Part shown: positions 53,250 through 64,000 of the stretch, piece by piece
Layout: each line of letters starts with the position of its first letter
Position numbering within the stretch: position 1 is the stretch's first letter
Source: Oryza sativa Japonica Group
Taxonomy: Eukaryota > Streptophyta > Magnoliopsida > Poales > Poaceae
Direction of reading: 5' to 3'
Length of the DNA: 64,000 nt
NCBI RefSeq assembly: GCF_034140825.1
Contig: NC_089039.1
Span: forward strand, 26,857,001-26,921,000
The notes under the pieces: model-generated
What the model was told of the DNA's origin: nothing
Database searches by the model: none
The model's input: the letters and a program-made list of their open reading frames with translations, nothing else
Program-made: the position numbers and the translations under genes

Positions 53250-54515
53250 ATGGCTGATCAGCCTCCGCGGCGATGGGCGGCGGCGAACGACGACGTCCTG
53301 CTCGAGATCGTCCGCCGCATCCCGTGCGGGATCGATCGCCGCAACATGGGCCGCGCCTGCCACTCCTGGCGCGTGGCGCTCGCGAAGCTCGAGCCACCGG
53401 CGCCGTCTCCGCCGCTCCCGTGGCTCCTCCTCCCGAGAGCCGACGGGCCGCCTACCTTCTCCTGTGTCCTCAGCGGCTGCCGCTCCCACCGCTTCTTCAT
53501 CCCGCCCGGCGCGGTGCAACGCGCGCGCTACTTCGGCTCGTACGACGGCGGATGGCTCTTCCTCGCCATCGGCGGCCAAGGCCAAGCTCAGCGCCACCTT
53601 CTCCTCAGGCACAACCCCTTCCGGCTCCTCGTCCTCCCCAACGTGACCCACTTCCCCGACATGGTGTACCCGCCGGTACTGGGAGTGGTGAAACGGGACC
53701 ATCAGATCAGCATCGTCGCCGCCACCCTCTCGTGCAAGCCAACCGAGGAAGGATGCATCGTCGCCGGAATCATCGATTTCGCTCACTCCCCCGGCCGCGC
53801 CGTGCGGCAGATCGCGTTGTGGCGCATGGGCGATCAGGTGGTCTTGCCGCCGTACTGGGAGCAGGTGCCGAACCAGCCGATGATTGAAGCAGTACCGGTG
53901 GACCTCATACACCACGATGGAGCCTTCCATTTCCTCATCCGATTGGAGCACATCATCGTGTGTGAAGAACCCCCGGAGTTCCAAGAAGAAGCCGTGCATC
54001 TGGTCCCGGTTTACATGTACTTCCAGCCGCGCGGCGGCGACAACGGCGACGAGACGGTCCTTGCTCGCTACCTCGTGGAGTCTCGCAAGAAGCTGCTCAT
54101 GGTCGTCAGGTATTCCAGTGGGCGTCAGCACTTGCCGACGTCGGCGTTCCGGGTGTTCCAGATGAAGAAGTTCAACAATGGCGAAGAAGACGAGCCGCTC
54201 AACAATGGCGGGTTTCAGTACTACTGGAGCGAGCTGGACAAGCTCGAAGGCCGGATGCTGTTCGTCGGACGAGGCTGCTCCAGATCCTACGAGGCGGGTG
54301 ACAGCTACCCCGCGGGCATGGAGGGCGTCTACTTCCTGGATGACCGGAGCTTCGCCGAGGCGGCCATGGCTTTCGGTGAAGGTGCAAACAAGCTGCCGTA
54401 CCGCTGCAGCGACAACGGCAAATGGTCGGGAGCACCAGCTGATTCCCGGGTCGATCGCTGCTTCCCGTCGCGAGGCCCGTCGATCTACTCACCTCCGGTT
54501 TGGCTTCTCCCTTGA
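53250..54515 (+). CDS. F-box protein with DUF295/KIB-type propeller, array gene 5
   Basis: Intronless, 421 codons, start MADQPPRRWAAANDDV. F-box about residues 10-47 (LLEIVRRIPCGIDR, GRACHSWRVAL). Propeller motifs: FGSYDGGWLFLAI, EEGCIVAGIIDF, QIALWRMGDQVVL, VLARYLVESRKKLLMVVRY, FRVFQMKKFNNGEED, YYWSELDKLEGRMLFVGRGC, GVYFLDDRSF, LPYRCSDNGKW and RCFPSRGPSIYSPPVWLLP. It lies about 10.3 kb from gene 4, much further than the other gaps, with transposons and the collapsed copy between. Predicted SCF substrate receptor. It is convergent with the beta-galactosidase gene (stop to stop about 1.3 kb). Confidence 0.85.
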   Translation: MADQPPRRWAAANDDVLLEIVRRIPCGIDRRNMGRACHSWRVALAKLEPPAPSPPLPWLLLPRADGPPTFSCVLSGCRSHRFFIPPGAVQRARYFGSYDGGWLFLAIGGQGQAQRHLLLRHNPFRLLVLPNVTHFPDMVYPPVLGVVKRDHQISIVAATLSCKPTEEGCIVAGIIDFAHSPGRAVRQIALWRMGDQVVLPPYWEQVPNQPMIEAVPVDLIHHDGAFHFLIRLEHIIVCEEPPEFQEEAVHLVPVYMYFQPRGGDNGDETVLARYLVESRKKLLMVVRYSSGRQHLPTSAFRVFQMKKFNNGEEDEPLNNGGFQYYWSELDKLEGRMLFVGRGCSRSYEAGDSYPAGMEGVYFLDDRSFAEAAMAFGEGANKLPYRCSDNGKWSGAPADSRVDRCFPSRGPSIYSPPVWLLP

Positions 54516-55261
54516 GTTGAGATCGACGACAGGTTTTCGATCGGAAACGTTGCTCAACAGGTCAAGTTAATTAGTCTCATGCCCTTGATCTACAGTTGTG
54601 TTGTTTGTTTCTTTTTGATGAGTTCGAATGGTGTTCGCATGTTGAAACTGTTTGCTGATTAGTCGATAGAACGGCCTGCATTTGTTTGTGGTGTAGTAAG
54701 CAGTAAGCTGGTGATGAACAGGATTCGTTTAGTGCAGGATTCAGTGAATACAGCTACACTTTGTTCTGTTCAATTTGCATTCAGTTCAAGATTCTTTTAA
54801 GTTGTAATGATGTTTCAATGTGCATCTCGACTCTGGAATACTCCATTACAGATCCGTATATCGTTGACACCTGCAGATTGTCCTGTTTCTTTGTGATTAG
54901 AGGAGTAGTTGCCAACATGATGCTCAATTGCTCATATTATATTGCTGATGAGCTGCATTCTGCACTACTGAATTTTAGTTTGTATGCACTCTGAACTTCT
55001 GAAGTTATTGCTGTTGGTTCAGTGCCATACTTCATTATGATTCAGTGCATTCAGCTGCACTTTGTTCTGTTCAATTTGCATTTTTCATTCAAGATTCATT
55101 TAAGTTGTGCTGAAGTTTCAATGTGCATTTCAACTCTGCAATATTACAGATCCGTTCATCTGTATATCGTTGACGCCTGTAGATTGTCCTGTCTCTTTAT
55201 GATTTCTAGTTGCCAACATGATGCTCGTATCATAGTGATGATCTGCGCTACTGAATTTAGT
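54516..55261. repeat. 3' flank of F-box gene 5 with tandem block
   Basis: A segment of about 190 bp (CAGCTACACTTTGTTCTG, TTTCAATGTGCATCTCGAC, GATCCGTATATCGTTGAC, AGATTGTCCTGT, GCCAACATGATGCTC) occurs at about 54745-54935 and again at about 55040-55230. Confidence 0.8.
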
Positions 55262-55460
55262 TTGAAACTGCAAGATGTTAGCACATCCTTGTGTGGCAAC
55301 TGATAATTTCAGTGTGGACATGTGCATGACCATGGTTGTGCTTTGATTTTCTGTGACCAGATCACGTCTTTTTTTCCTGGATGTAGATAGGGGTGTCCTT
55401 TGCGTGCAGTCAAATTTGGTTCTGCAAACACTGGCAGACTACTTTCCCTTGCTTGAATTC
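55262..55460. repeat. Conserved downstream module, copy 4
   Basis: AACTGCAAGATGTTAGCACA, CCTTGTGTGGCAACTGATAA, TTTTCTGTGACCAGATCACG, CAAATTTGGTTCTGCAAACA and TACTTTCCCTTGCTTGAATT match copies 1-3 in order. Confidence 0.75.
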
Positions 55461-55806
55461 ATTTGCTATGTGCAAGGCTTCATGTGGAGTAACTAAGAAT
55501 GGGAACATTGAGGTTCTTAGCTCAAATGCAGAACTAACAAGATCTGAATGTTGATTTATACATGATTTGATACTTGGTACAGTATCTGCTGTTCATGTCA
55601 TCATGTGCCATCCCTTTTATTTTGTTGGTACCACATTTCTAATCCTGCACTGCATATACCTAAGTGAATAGTATGCACTGTAGAATTCCGTCATTTTTGT
55701 GGAATCACAGCGGAAGAGAAGGAAATGTTCCTTCACCGGAATTGGGCGACAATGCCACAGAAACCTATACAAATCATACCGAATGGGAATAATCTATGCT
55801 CCAACT

Positions 55807-58800
55807 TCACTGGCCGCATGTGAAATCTGGATCCTTCACTAACTTGATGGTGAGCTCAGGGTTTGGACTATGCAGTTCAAAGATCACCTGTCAAAACAAA
55901 TTGAACGTAAGTTAGTCGCGTTTTCACCTGCTAAACAACAGTGAATGCTCACCCTTACAAAAGGAACTATGCTTACCACAATTCAAAAACATTTGAGAAG
56001 TTACTTTTACTCTCTTTTTTTAGAGAAATATGTACCGAGATTTTAAGCAATAAACAGATCAGGTTACATAGATTACATGCATGTAAATTCTGAGCTCAGT
56101 GGAAGGGAACTATCTCTCAACAATCCGATATACTGTAAGGTAGTAATGGCAAAAAAAGAAAAGGGTCCCTTCATGCAAGAATAGATAGATCACATACAAT
56201 GACATTATCTCCAGGTTTGAGGATCGGCGCAGGAACATACAGAGCGCATTGTGGTCCAATGGCCTAAAACATCAGTTAATTTTCATCTCATGTGAGCAAA
56301 ACCTATACTGTATTATTTTTTTTAAAAAAAAACTGAGTATGAAGTGTCAGTATTTTACCGGCCAGAACCTTCCAATGTTGAAGTTGTTCACAAAAGCGAC
56401 TCCTTTATTCCAACCTCGAAATGATATGAATGTGTCCTTTTTCTCAGATTCAGAGTCAATATGAAAATGGCCTTCATAGAATGCCGGTTCCTCTGAAATC
56501 CCTTCTGTAAATGCAGAAGATATAGATAGTGATGCAGCAATTAGACATGACGTCTAAATGTGAATGCAAAACCAGTTCAATATTCATGTATAACTAAGAA
56601 AATACTGAAAAAAAAAATCCAAGAAAGATGCATATTTTCTTTTGTGGGAATCTCAGTTCGAATTTTGTTGATTGGTACAAAATAAACTCAAATATTCGAG
56701 TAACTTGTCTTGCCTTAAAAACAAACATAGTATTAAAGGCCAATCTTTGTTCATTTCCTTGCTCTATACACAACTTGTAGACAAAGCAAGGTGCAGAAGT
56801 TTTTTTTTGCATTAATTAGTTTGACATTATCTAAGCAACTTATATCACCTCATAGTAACATCGGAAATAATATCCTAGAGTTGAACTGCCTCTTATAACA
56901 ACATCACATGATGGCACATCATGAGTCATGCCTCAAAGAAAAGAACTGGACATGAGCATGGCTGTATGGGAGCTAATTATGACCGGATGTTCACCATAAT
57001 CATGACTTCATGGGAATTAGTTATGCCTTACAGCCTTAGCTTGGTTATTTCTATGCTTGCATAGTAATCAACATATACATAAGTTTACCATTTAGATAGA
57101 GCGATACATCCTGCAACTTATTTTCTGAATCACCATAAATGGATACTTTGCTAGCTTCAGCATCAGTCATCTGCATGATTAGTTGAAGTTTTGAAAGGTT
57201 GCCCACCGCATTAAGTGAAACCGGATGCATTTTCCAGTGACGGAGAATAATGCCATCTATTTCAACAGAAGATAGTATGCCCTGTTAACAGAAACCGGTT
57301 ACCAATCAGCACAAACTTATAACCGTGGCCCATGTTGATGCTGAAATGTACAGATGTTGTGATGGACTTACCTTCTGGTCAAAAATATATGGTCCATAAT
57401 TTACTCGACCCATGTTTTCTACCTGTGGTCAGAGTGCAAATATGTGTTTGTAAGGCACAGGACGTTAATGTATGTAAATTAGTTTATTTGTTAGAACGCT
57501 TCTAAGATAGTACTCCCTCCGTTCTAGTTTACTTGTCATTTTTTTACCACAAAAGTTGTTTGCAAATACTTGTCCCTACAGGGAGTATTTAATTAATACA
57601 GTACTCTAATAGAGTGCTTCTTTTGTGCATACTAAGTAACAGTAGTTAGATATTTTTCTTTGCTAGGGTAACACTTGCACAATGGCAGATCTCCAAAAAA
57701 GTTATGGAACAATTACCAGCCATCCACTTGTGCAAGCAAAAAAGTTACAGAAGCATGCCATGTCTTCCCAGTCATCAATTTGTACAGAAAGCTTGAAGTC
57801 TGAACTCAATTTCAGGCAATCCTTAAGTGTCACGCGACGCCTATGCTTGCACATCACAAGCTACATCTAACTTTCACTGTTCGCGTCAAAAAACTTTCAC
57901 TGCCCTCTAGTATAGACTGCAGCAGTAGTCTGAGTCTCGAGAATTTATGAATCATAGTAGGACTATGAAATAACAATTCGGTAAAACTGAGCTGAGTAAC
58001 AATGAACCATACTATGGAAGCATAGAAAATTCATGTTTCATACTTCCAAGAAAAATATGCGATAATATTACCAGGATATATAAGCTGACATTAGATGAGC
58101 AGCTTAAGCTTGGTATTTGTAGTGTTTTACTCGACCATCTTTCAACTATGCCAACATATCTCGGTTTTCTGACATCACCGTGTGAGCAGGACACAAACAC
58201 TTGAGCTCTGTCATGTACCTACACCATAATTTACAATTTTACATCTCAAATGATGATTTTGAATGTCATACCCACGGAACGAAGGATGAGTTGAAAACCT
58301 TTGGAATTGATAGGATGCTGGATGAATGTTTTTCTTGATATTCTGATGTGTACAGTAGAAAACCAAACATCTGTAATAAAAAAAACATCATCATGGATAT
58401 ACATAAACCTATTTGATAACTTCAGTACAGGAGAAGGGGAAAACAACTTGCATTGGTTCTTACCTGGCCCATCAGTTCCATGGATAGAGGCTGCTCTGAA
58501 AAAGCCACTTTCAGAGCATCACTGATGTTATGAATGACATCAAACAAAGAAGCGACCTTCTGTACTTCTACAAGCCCATAACTAGCTCTTTCAATTTTGG
58601 AAGGAAGTTGGAGAAGAGGAATGCCAGTGCATTCATGTATAACTCTTCTTAGTGCTGCTTGATACCACTAGATGTAATGAGAAACACAAAACCAAACAAA
58701 AAATGATTTAAAATATAATACAAGAACAAATATAATACAGCATACCTTTGTATTTTGCATTATGCACGTCCCCATACTCCCTAATTGGTGCATCCTAGTA

Positions 58801-61800
58801 AAGGACATCACATAAATATAAGTGGACTTGCAAAATTGGTTCAAGGAATGAAAGGAACTACCTGGACTCTTGCAGAACTACTTACATAGTCATATGAAGT
58901 GAGGTCTGCCTTGTAGTCAGATTCATTTTGACCAGTATTTGCACCATTGTAAAACCCAAAATTAGTCCCACCATGAGCCATCTGCAAGGATATCTCAGTA
59001 AGAAACAGATTTAATAGAGAGGCAAACGAAATGAACTAACAAATAGGCTCCAGAGACAGACATAAAGTACAGCAGAACCGTTGCGGCACAAAATTCTTTT
59101 AAGAGCTTTAGCTGTACTGCTAGCATCAGTTGTTGCAATTCTTTCCCCCCAGTGTGTTAGCCATCCAGTGTAAAATTCTCTGGAATGCAAGAGTTAACAT
59201 CACCAGTAAAAGCTACATCCAAGAAAAGACTATGTGATAAATAGGGTATTGAACATGATGATAGCCCACTCACGAGCTTAAAGGAGCTGATTTTCCTGGC
59301 AAGTTGTATTCCTTCTGTAGTTGAAATATTGGCCATGGATTGGAACCAGTATCAAAATCAACAGCTGCATTTGAACCATATAGTTATTTGCTAAACATAA
59401 TTACTGAGGAAAGCCAAAGGCATACTACAGCTATTTCACGATAATGATATTAGGAAGATCAAATTACTTCCAGACTCAAAAACCTTCTATGTTATTTATA
59501 AGTAAATAAACCAAAAAATAGTTAGTAACTCATCTAACACCCTAGAATGCTCACTTTGAACTGTATTTGGGGAACAAAACAAAACTGTGATTTCTAGCCA
59601 TAAACAAAACTGGAAGCAACTAACATTACACATCGCACAAGTTTTTTATTTTATTATACCAGCGAAAACATCATCCTGAAGAATTGTTCCATTCTTTAGA
59701 TTTCCAATGGCACCACCATCAGTTGTATACCTGAAAGATTATTTAGGGGAACTGGAGAATTCATAATCACAACATTGAATTTGAATATCACTGTTGACAT
59801 AAAAAGAAGTGTATTGATGTTGATATCTGCACGTAAGCTTCGCTCTGAACCATCATTTAAATTAAAAGAACAGAAAATTAACTTTAATCGCATGACATCA
59901 TATGGATGATTCTGTCAACAATTTAACAGTGATACTTGGATGAATATTTTCAATATTTCATAATGGCACTGCGCCAATAAGGCATGTCATAGATGCAGTT
60001 AAACTTAGTCATGCATGCAACCTTCACATAACAATACCAATGCCTGTATGGCAATATCGTTGTTGTTGTACCAAACCTTCTACTGTTTCCTACCCTAAGT
60101 ATGCAATTTGTGGTGATAAACGGCAATGACTACATATAGAATCTGTAAAGCCAGTTATAAAACAGGCATAGCAGCCAATACTAAAATAAAATTGCACATA
60201 TTTGCATTGTGAAAATTATAGTTGAGAAACTGTATACAGCATAATGTCATTCCCAAGATATCTTCTGGCAACTTCAACAAGGTAATGAAGATAATTCTTG
60301 TCATCTCCAAATGAACCAAATTCATTTTCAATCTGTCAGATCAGCTATAAGGTTAGATTTATTTTTTCATGCATACAGGATGTGGTTTGGTGCATATACA
60401 AGAAAGGCAAATGAATAGGCAGTAGTGAAAAAAGAAAAAGGAAACACAATTGACTTGCCTGCACCATGATGATAGGACCTCCATTGCTGTATAATAGTGG
60501 TGCGATTTTTGGGAGTAGTACTCCCCACCATCTGTCCACCTGGAAACTAGGTAAGATTGGCCAAAAAAATTCTCCCGAAATATTTCAAAGCAAGAATTGA
60601 AGTATCACATAATACCCCATTCTTGATGATATTTTGATAAGCATACCAAGGAAAGATAGGTTGAATCTGAAGAACGCAGTTCGATGGTTGGTTCTATGGT
60701 CAGTAACCAAGGTGGAAATCCCCCCAAGTCCCATTCTGCATTAACAGATTACAGAAATCATAGACCCTAAGTGCATAAAGCTCAAGCAAAGCACATGTAC
60801 TATCACAACCCAATCAAATCTTAACTTTCAAACCACATTGAACCTGCACTAACATGACATTTATAAGCCAATAGAAAGTAGCATAAGTGAAAAAACAGTA
60901 TCTGTTCTTCAACAACTTTAGGAATGCTGAGTGTGCTGTGGCAACTGAGCGACATGAGAATAGATCATACTGAAGCTTTTCCCTGATTTTCCCTGAACAT
61001 AATTACTATGTTAGTCCCTTTTTACTTCTGCCATAAAGATTATCTTCTGCATATCATGCGAGATGAAGTGGCGACTTTGCTGGATTTTCAAATTATCACT
61101 GTGAAGTTTATAAATCTTATTTGATTATAATAGCTTTGTTTGTTCTACTTGGCAGTACAGATATTGAGAAAAGAGTGGTCCTGATAATCACATAAGAAAG
61201 TAAAATTTCAATCAGAACATGGAAATACCTCCACAAATATATGGACCTACACGAAGCATGACCAGCATATCTAATTCATGAGCAAGTCTTAAATATGATT
61301 CAATATCTGTGAAACCCTTGAATTCCCAGCTCAGCGGTTTTGGCTCATGCAGATTCCAAGGAACATATGTCTGAATTGTGTTCAAGCCCAGCGCCTTTGC
61401 CCTTAAAAGGCGATCTTTCCAGTACTGCAGCACAAAATGCAATGTAGAAGTAAGTTCACAATAAGGATAATTAGAAGAATATGCTGGCATAAACTAATGG
61501 GCCATGATATGTGATGTATACCTCAATCAAATAAATATGCAAATACTGTTCTTTTATGAATATATCAAATTCGTTAACCCAAAACATTACAGAATCACAA
61601 TTTTGTCAATCTATGAGTTCCATCTGCAAGCTCAAGGTCATCCAAATATCCAATGTATATGCGGATTAGATACAAACAACAATACAATCATCCACAAGTC
61701 GTTTACCTAGATATAGAACCCCAAAATGTTCTAAATTAATCCCAACTCCCAAGCCTCAACTGAACTGAGATAAATTGTTCGATGACAACATTACCAAATC

Positions 61801-62198
61801 CTACACTCAGCTGCACCCCTCCAGTAGAGCGAGCAATGAAGTATCACGTCAAGATTGCACATTTGGTCGGGAAAACCTCACCTCAGGGACAATGCGGAAG
61901 TAGTGAACGTCGCCGCCGACGATCTGGAACGGGGCGCCATCCTTCCAGAAGGTGTCGTTCTCGACCCAGAACCTTCTCGAAGCCTCCCCGCTGGCCTAGC
62001 GGAACGCCCCCGAAGGCGACGAAGAGGATCAAACATTCAACAACACCAGCTCAGCCCATCGGAACCGAAACGCAGCGAGACGAGACGGAGAGGGAGGAGG
62101 AGGCAAGCGACGGGGGTACGTACCGCGGCGGAGCACAGGGCCAGCGCGAGGGGGAGGAGGAGGAGAAGAAGGTTCTGGAAGCTTCTGGACGGCCCCAT
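55807..62198 (-). CDS. BGAL8: GH35 beta-galactosidase, BGAL17/BGAL8 type, 19 exons
   Basis: Minus-strand exons: 62198-62124, 61995-61882, 61424-61229, 60735-60647, 60539-60459, 60332-60238, 59730-59660, 59364-59274, 59179-59062, 58981-58886, 58794-58746, 58654-58464, 58370-58299, 58218-58072, 57422-57372, 57281-57089, 56504-56359, 56263-56198, 55887-55807. All phases agree and give 673 codons plus stop. The start [20 protein letters not shown] is a signal peptide; an in-frame ATG 36 codons upstream is possible. GH35 motifs: [51 protein letters not shown]. The acid/base is Glu189 in IENEFGSFG and the nucleophile Glu272 in [14 protein letters not shown]. The end is DPDFTCGQ. It should remove terminal beta-galactose from wall or secreted glycans. 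Intron 5 uses a GC donor. From memory the rice protein BGAL8 has this length; the symbol is a recollection, not a search result. Confidence 0.92.
57511..57592. mobile_element. Short Stowaway-like remnant in a BGAL intron
   Basis: TACTCCCTCCGTTCTAGTTTA at the left and CAGGGAGTA at the right resemble Stowaway termini with most of the interior lost. It lies in intron 14 of the beta-galactosidase gene. Confidence 0.5.
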
Positions 62199-62821
62199 TC
62201 CTCGACTCCGGTGGCTCACGCGTTCACGCCCACCTCGCTCCACTGACTTCACCTGCAGCTGCTGGATTCTTCTCCCCGCGAAGCGTGCCTTGCGAGCTAC
62301 GCCCAAATTCTTTCAGCTCTCAGGCTGATGATGATGAAGACAGCGTGAGATGCCGTGAGCTGGATGCCTTCGAGATGGCGACGAACTAACGAATTCTGCT
62401 GCTCGGTGGTTGGGTTTGGACCGAGCGGGTGAAAGGGAACCGCGCGCGGCGCGACCCCCCACCGATTGTCGGGGCGCGGGGGGCTTACGGCAAGCAGCAC
62501 GGGGGAGGAGTTCGCCGCGCGTGCGTGTGCGGGCCACCGCCGGCGCCGACGACGACGGCGGCCGCCGCCGCGCGCGTCGCCGGAACGGAACGGGCAGTGG
62601 GTGGGTGCGGCGTGGAGTGACGTGGCGGCGGGTGTGGCACTTGGGAGACGTCAACGCCTAGCCGCCTAGGCAAACTGTATTGGGCTGATAGGCCCAACTC
62701 AACTCAAGGCCCACTTAGGCCCAAACATGGCCCACCTTACGCTGCAGACCAGCTCGCCCACGAGGCGTGCGTCTCGCACACAGCACACTCTTCCGGTCTT
62801 CCCCACCGTTTGTCGCCTTTC
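62199..62821. promoter_or_regulatory. Shared head-to-head promoter region
   Basis: 623 bp separate the ATG of the beta-galactosidase (minus) from that of the hydrolase gene (plus). The region is GC- and CpG-rich (62400-62620) and has several GGCCCA/TGGGCC motifs (62680-62735) nearer the hydrolase gene. No TATA box is obvious on either strand. Open frames here are GC-driven shadows. Confidence 0.6.
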
Positions 62822-64000
62822 ATGTCGCCGGAGAAATCGCCGGAGTCCTCAGGTATTATGCTGTGCTCCCCTTTCTATCTCGCGCGTGCGCGTTCCGCGA
62901 GTAGGGTTCCTGTCTTGCTGACTTGCTGGTGGTTGGATCCCTACCGTGTTGCCTCCCAAATTTTTAGGTGATGAGTGCGATTCCCCAATTAGCTTGTAAC
63001 TTGTGATGAATCAGATTGGGAATTCAGAATTCTGCACGGTTAATTAAAATCGCATAGTTCATATGATTAATTCGAGTTTTGGGGGGGTTAGGATTTTGCT
63101 GTCTCCCCTTCCATCTAAACATTAATGGGGTGGCTTTACACTTTAGTCATTCACCTGATTTAATGGAATTTTGGATTATTTTGCACCGCGGGCTTTTCCC
63201 CTAATGCTTCTCTTCAAAAGAACTGAGATGGAAGATTGTGTTTAGTCAGATCAGCATCTGAGCTAGGTCCAACTTGATAAATTCAGTCATGTGTGTGATG
63301 TTTATTTGGTTAAATCATTTTCTGAAGAGCTGCAAAGCATTATATACTTTTTTTAGATAATGGATTGAAAATATATAATGCCTTGCAGCTCTTCAAAAAT
63401 TAAGATTGCCAAGCATGCATGTATGCTTCTAAGTTTGTTATCTTCAAATACCATGTATTTCTGTTGCACTCTCGGTAGCTTAGGGCAATCATTTGCTATC
63501 ATCCACTAACAATATAAGAAAGCTCACGTGCATTGCTCGGCGAAAACTCACCTGTGTTAACTTGCCTCGACTTGCATAATTTGTTGTCTTGATGGAATAT
63601 TATCTTCGTCAATGTTATTTCTTATTCTTGTGTGTGTTTGTACCATGATGAATATATATGACTTACAGTAGTTCGGGAACAAAGAGTTACAATTTCAAAC
63701 AAGCATGGGGAAAATCTTGTTGGTCTACTGCATCAAGCATGTTCAAAGAATCTTGTGATCCTTTGCCATGGATTCCGAGCTACAAAGGCAAGTTGATCTG
63801 TAGCATCCAAGGATTTTTTACTTTTAATTACTTTAGGTATAGAGTTTATCTGCATAACATACTAACAGTCTTTACCTTTCCGGGACAGCCAAGGGACAGG
63901 CCGTGCAATCTCATTAAGATTAGGGATATATATATAGACACACACACACACACACACACAGAGTTCCAAGTTACATTTATATTGGAATTTTATGCTAAGA
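62822..64000 (+). CDS. Alpha/beta-hydrolase (serine aminopeptidase S33-like), 5' part
   Basis: Exon 1 is 62822-62852 (MSPEKSPESS) with a GTATTA donor. Exon 2 is 63669-63787 after ACTTACAG and reads VVREQRVTISNKHGENLVGL then LHQACSKNLVILCHGFRATK. This is the N-terminal lid-side strand and the oxyanion HGF motif of the plant S33-type alpha/beta-hydrolase family (esterase/lipase-like, substrate unknown). The donor after exon 2 is GC (AAAG then GCAAGT). The nucleophile Ser, Asp and His lie in exons beyond the window, so the entry is partial at the 3' end. Intron 1 is 816 bp. It is transcribed away from the beta-galactosidase gene. Confidence 0.8.
63925..63960. repeat. (TA)n(CA)n microsatellite
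   Basis: A short ATATATATA run is followed by about eleven CA units, inside an intron of the hydrolase gene. Likely polymorphic in length. Confidence 0.9.

Noticed and set aside
53247-54131. 294-codon antisense frame over F-box gene 5
   Set aside because: Same shadow effect as over gene 2; the plus strand has the full family motif series.
62410-62700. Several GC-rich frames between the two head-to-head genes
   Set aside because: Promoter CpG-rich DNA opens frames on both strands by chance; no similarity seen.

Overview
The window looks like nuclear DNA of rice (Oryza sativa or a very close relative). Reasons: a complete 19-exon GH35 beta-galactosidase of the rice BGAL8 type, a p-SINE1-type SINE, dense Mutator-like elements (MULEs) including gene-capturing Pack-MULEs, and Stowaway-type and other MITEs. 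All coding and splice calls are read by eye from the sequence; no database search was run.

Layout. Positions 1-13,500 are almost entirely transposon: a CACTA-like repeat field, a gene-capturing inverted-repeat element holding a thaumatin-like fragment, a broken Ty1/copia fragment with a hAT MITE nested in its LTR, a probable solo gypsy-type LTR, two non-autonomous Helitrons (6811-8653 and 8963-10267), a Pack-MULE with an NPH3 gene fragment (10545-12052) and a MULE MITE (12124-12766). A small intronless gene of unknown function (13973-14737) follows. A 7-kb MULE (14933-21909) carries a transposase and a plant mobile domain (PMD) gene. Next is an 8-exon minus-strand gene for an NDUFAF2-like complex I assembly factor (23124-25685). 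From 26 kb to 29 kb there are more MULE-type elements, one holding a CONSTANS-like B-box fragment.

From 29.5 kb to 54.5 kb lies a tandem array of five intact, intronless F-box genes with a DUF295/KIB-type propeller (29580, 33040, 37973, 41629, 53250; all plus strand) and one wrecked copy (51905-52191). The copies share 5' promoter segments and 3' non-coding modules. A 2.35-kb MULE sits in the promoter of the third copy. LINE tails, a SINE and many MITEs fill the gaps.

The right end holds the beta-galactosidase gene (minus, 62198-55807) head to head with the start of an alpha/beta-hydrolase gene (plus, from 62822), which runs out of the window.

Most notable: the large MULE and a separate 345-bp MITE 29 kb away share subterminal arrays of a 27-bp palindrome, two 10-bp arms around exactly seven variable bases, 15 units in all. 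The PMD gene follows the transposase on the same strand across what looks like one intron, so the two may be expressed as a fusion. The wrecked F-box copy is joined to a copy of the last beta-galactosidase exon, which records a collapsed tandem duplication.
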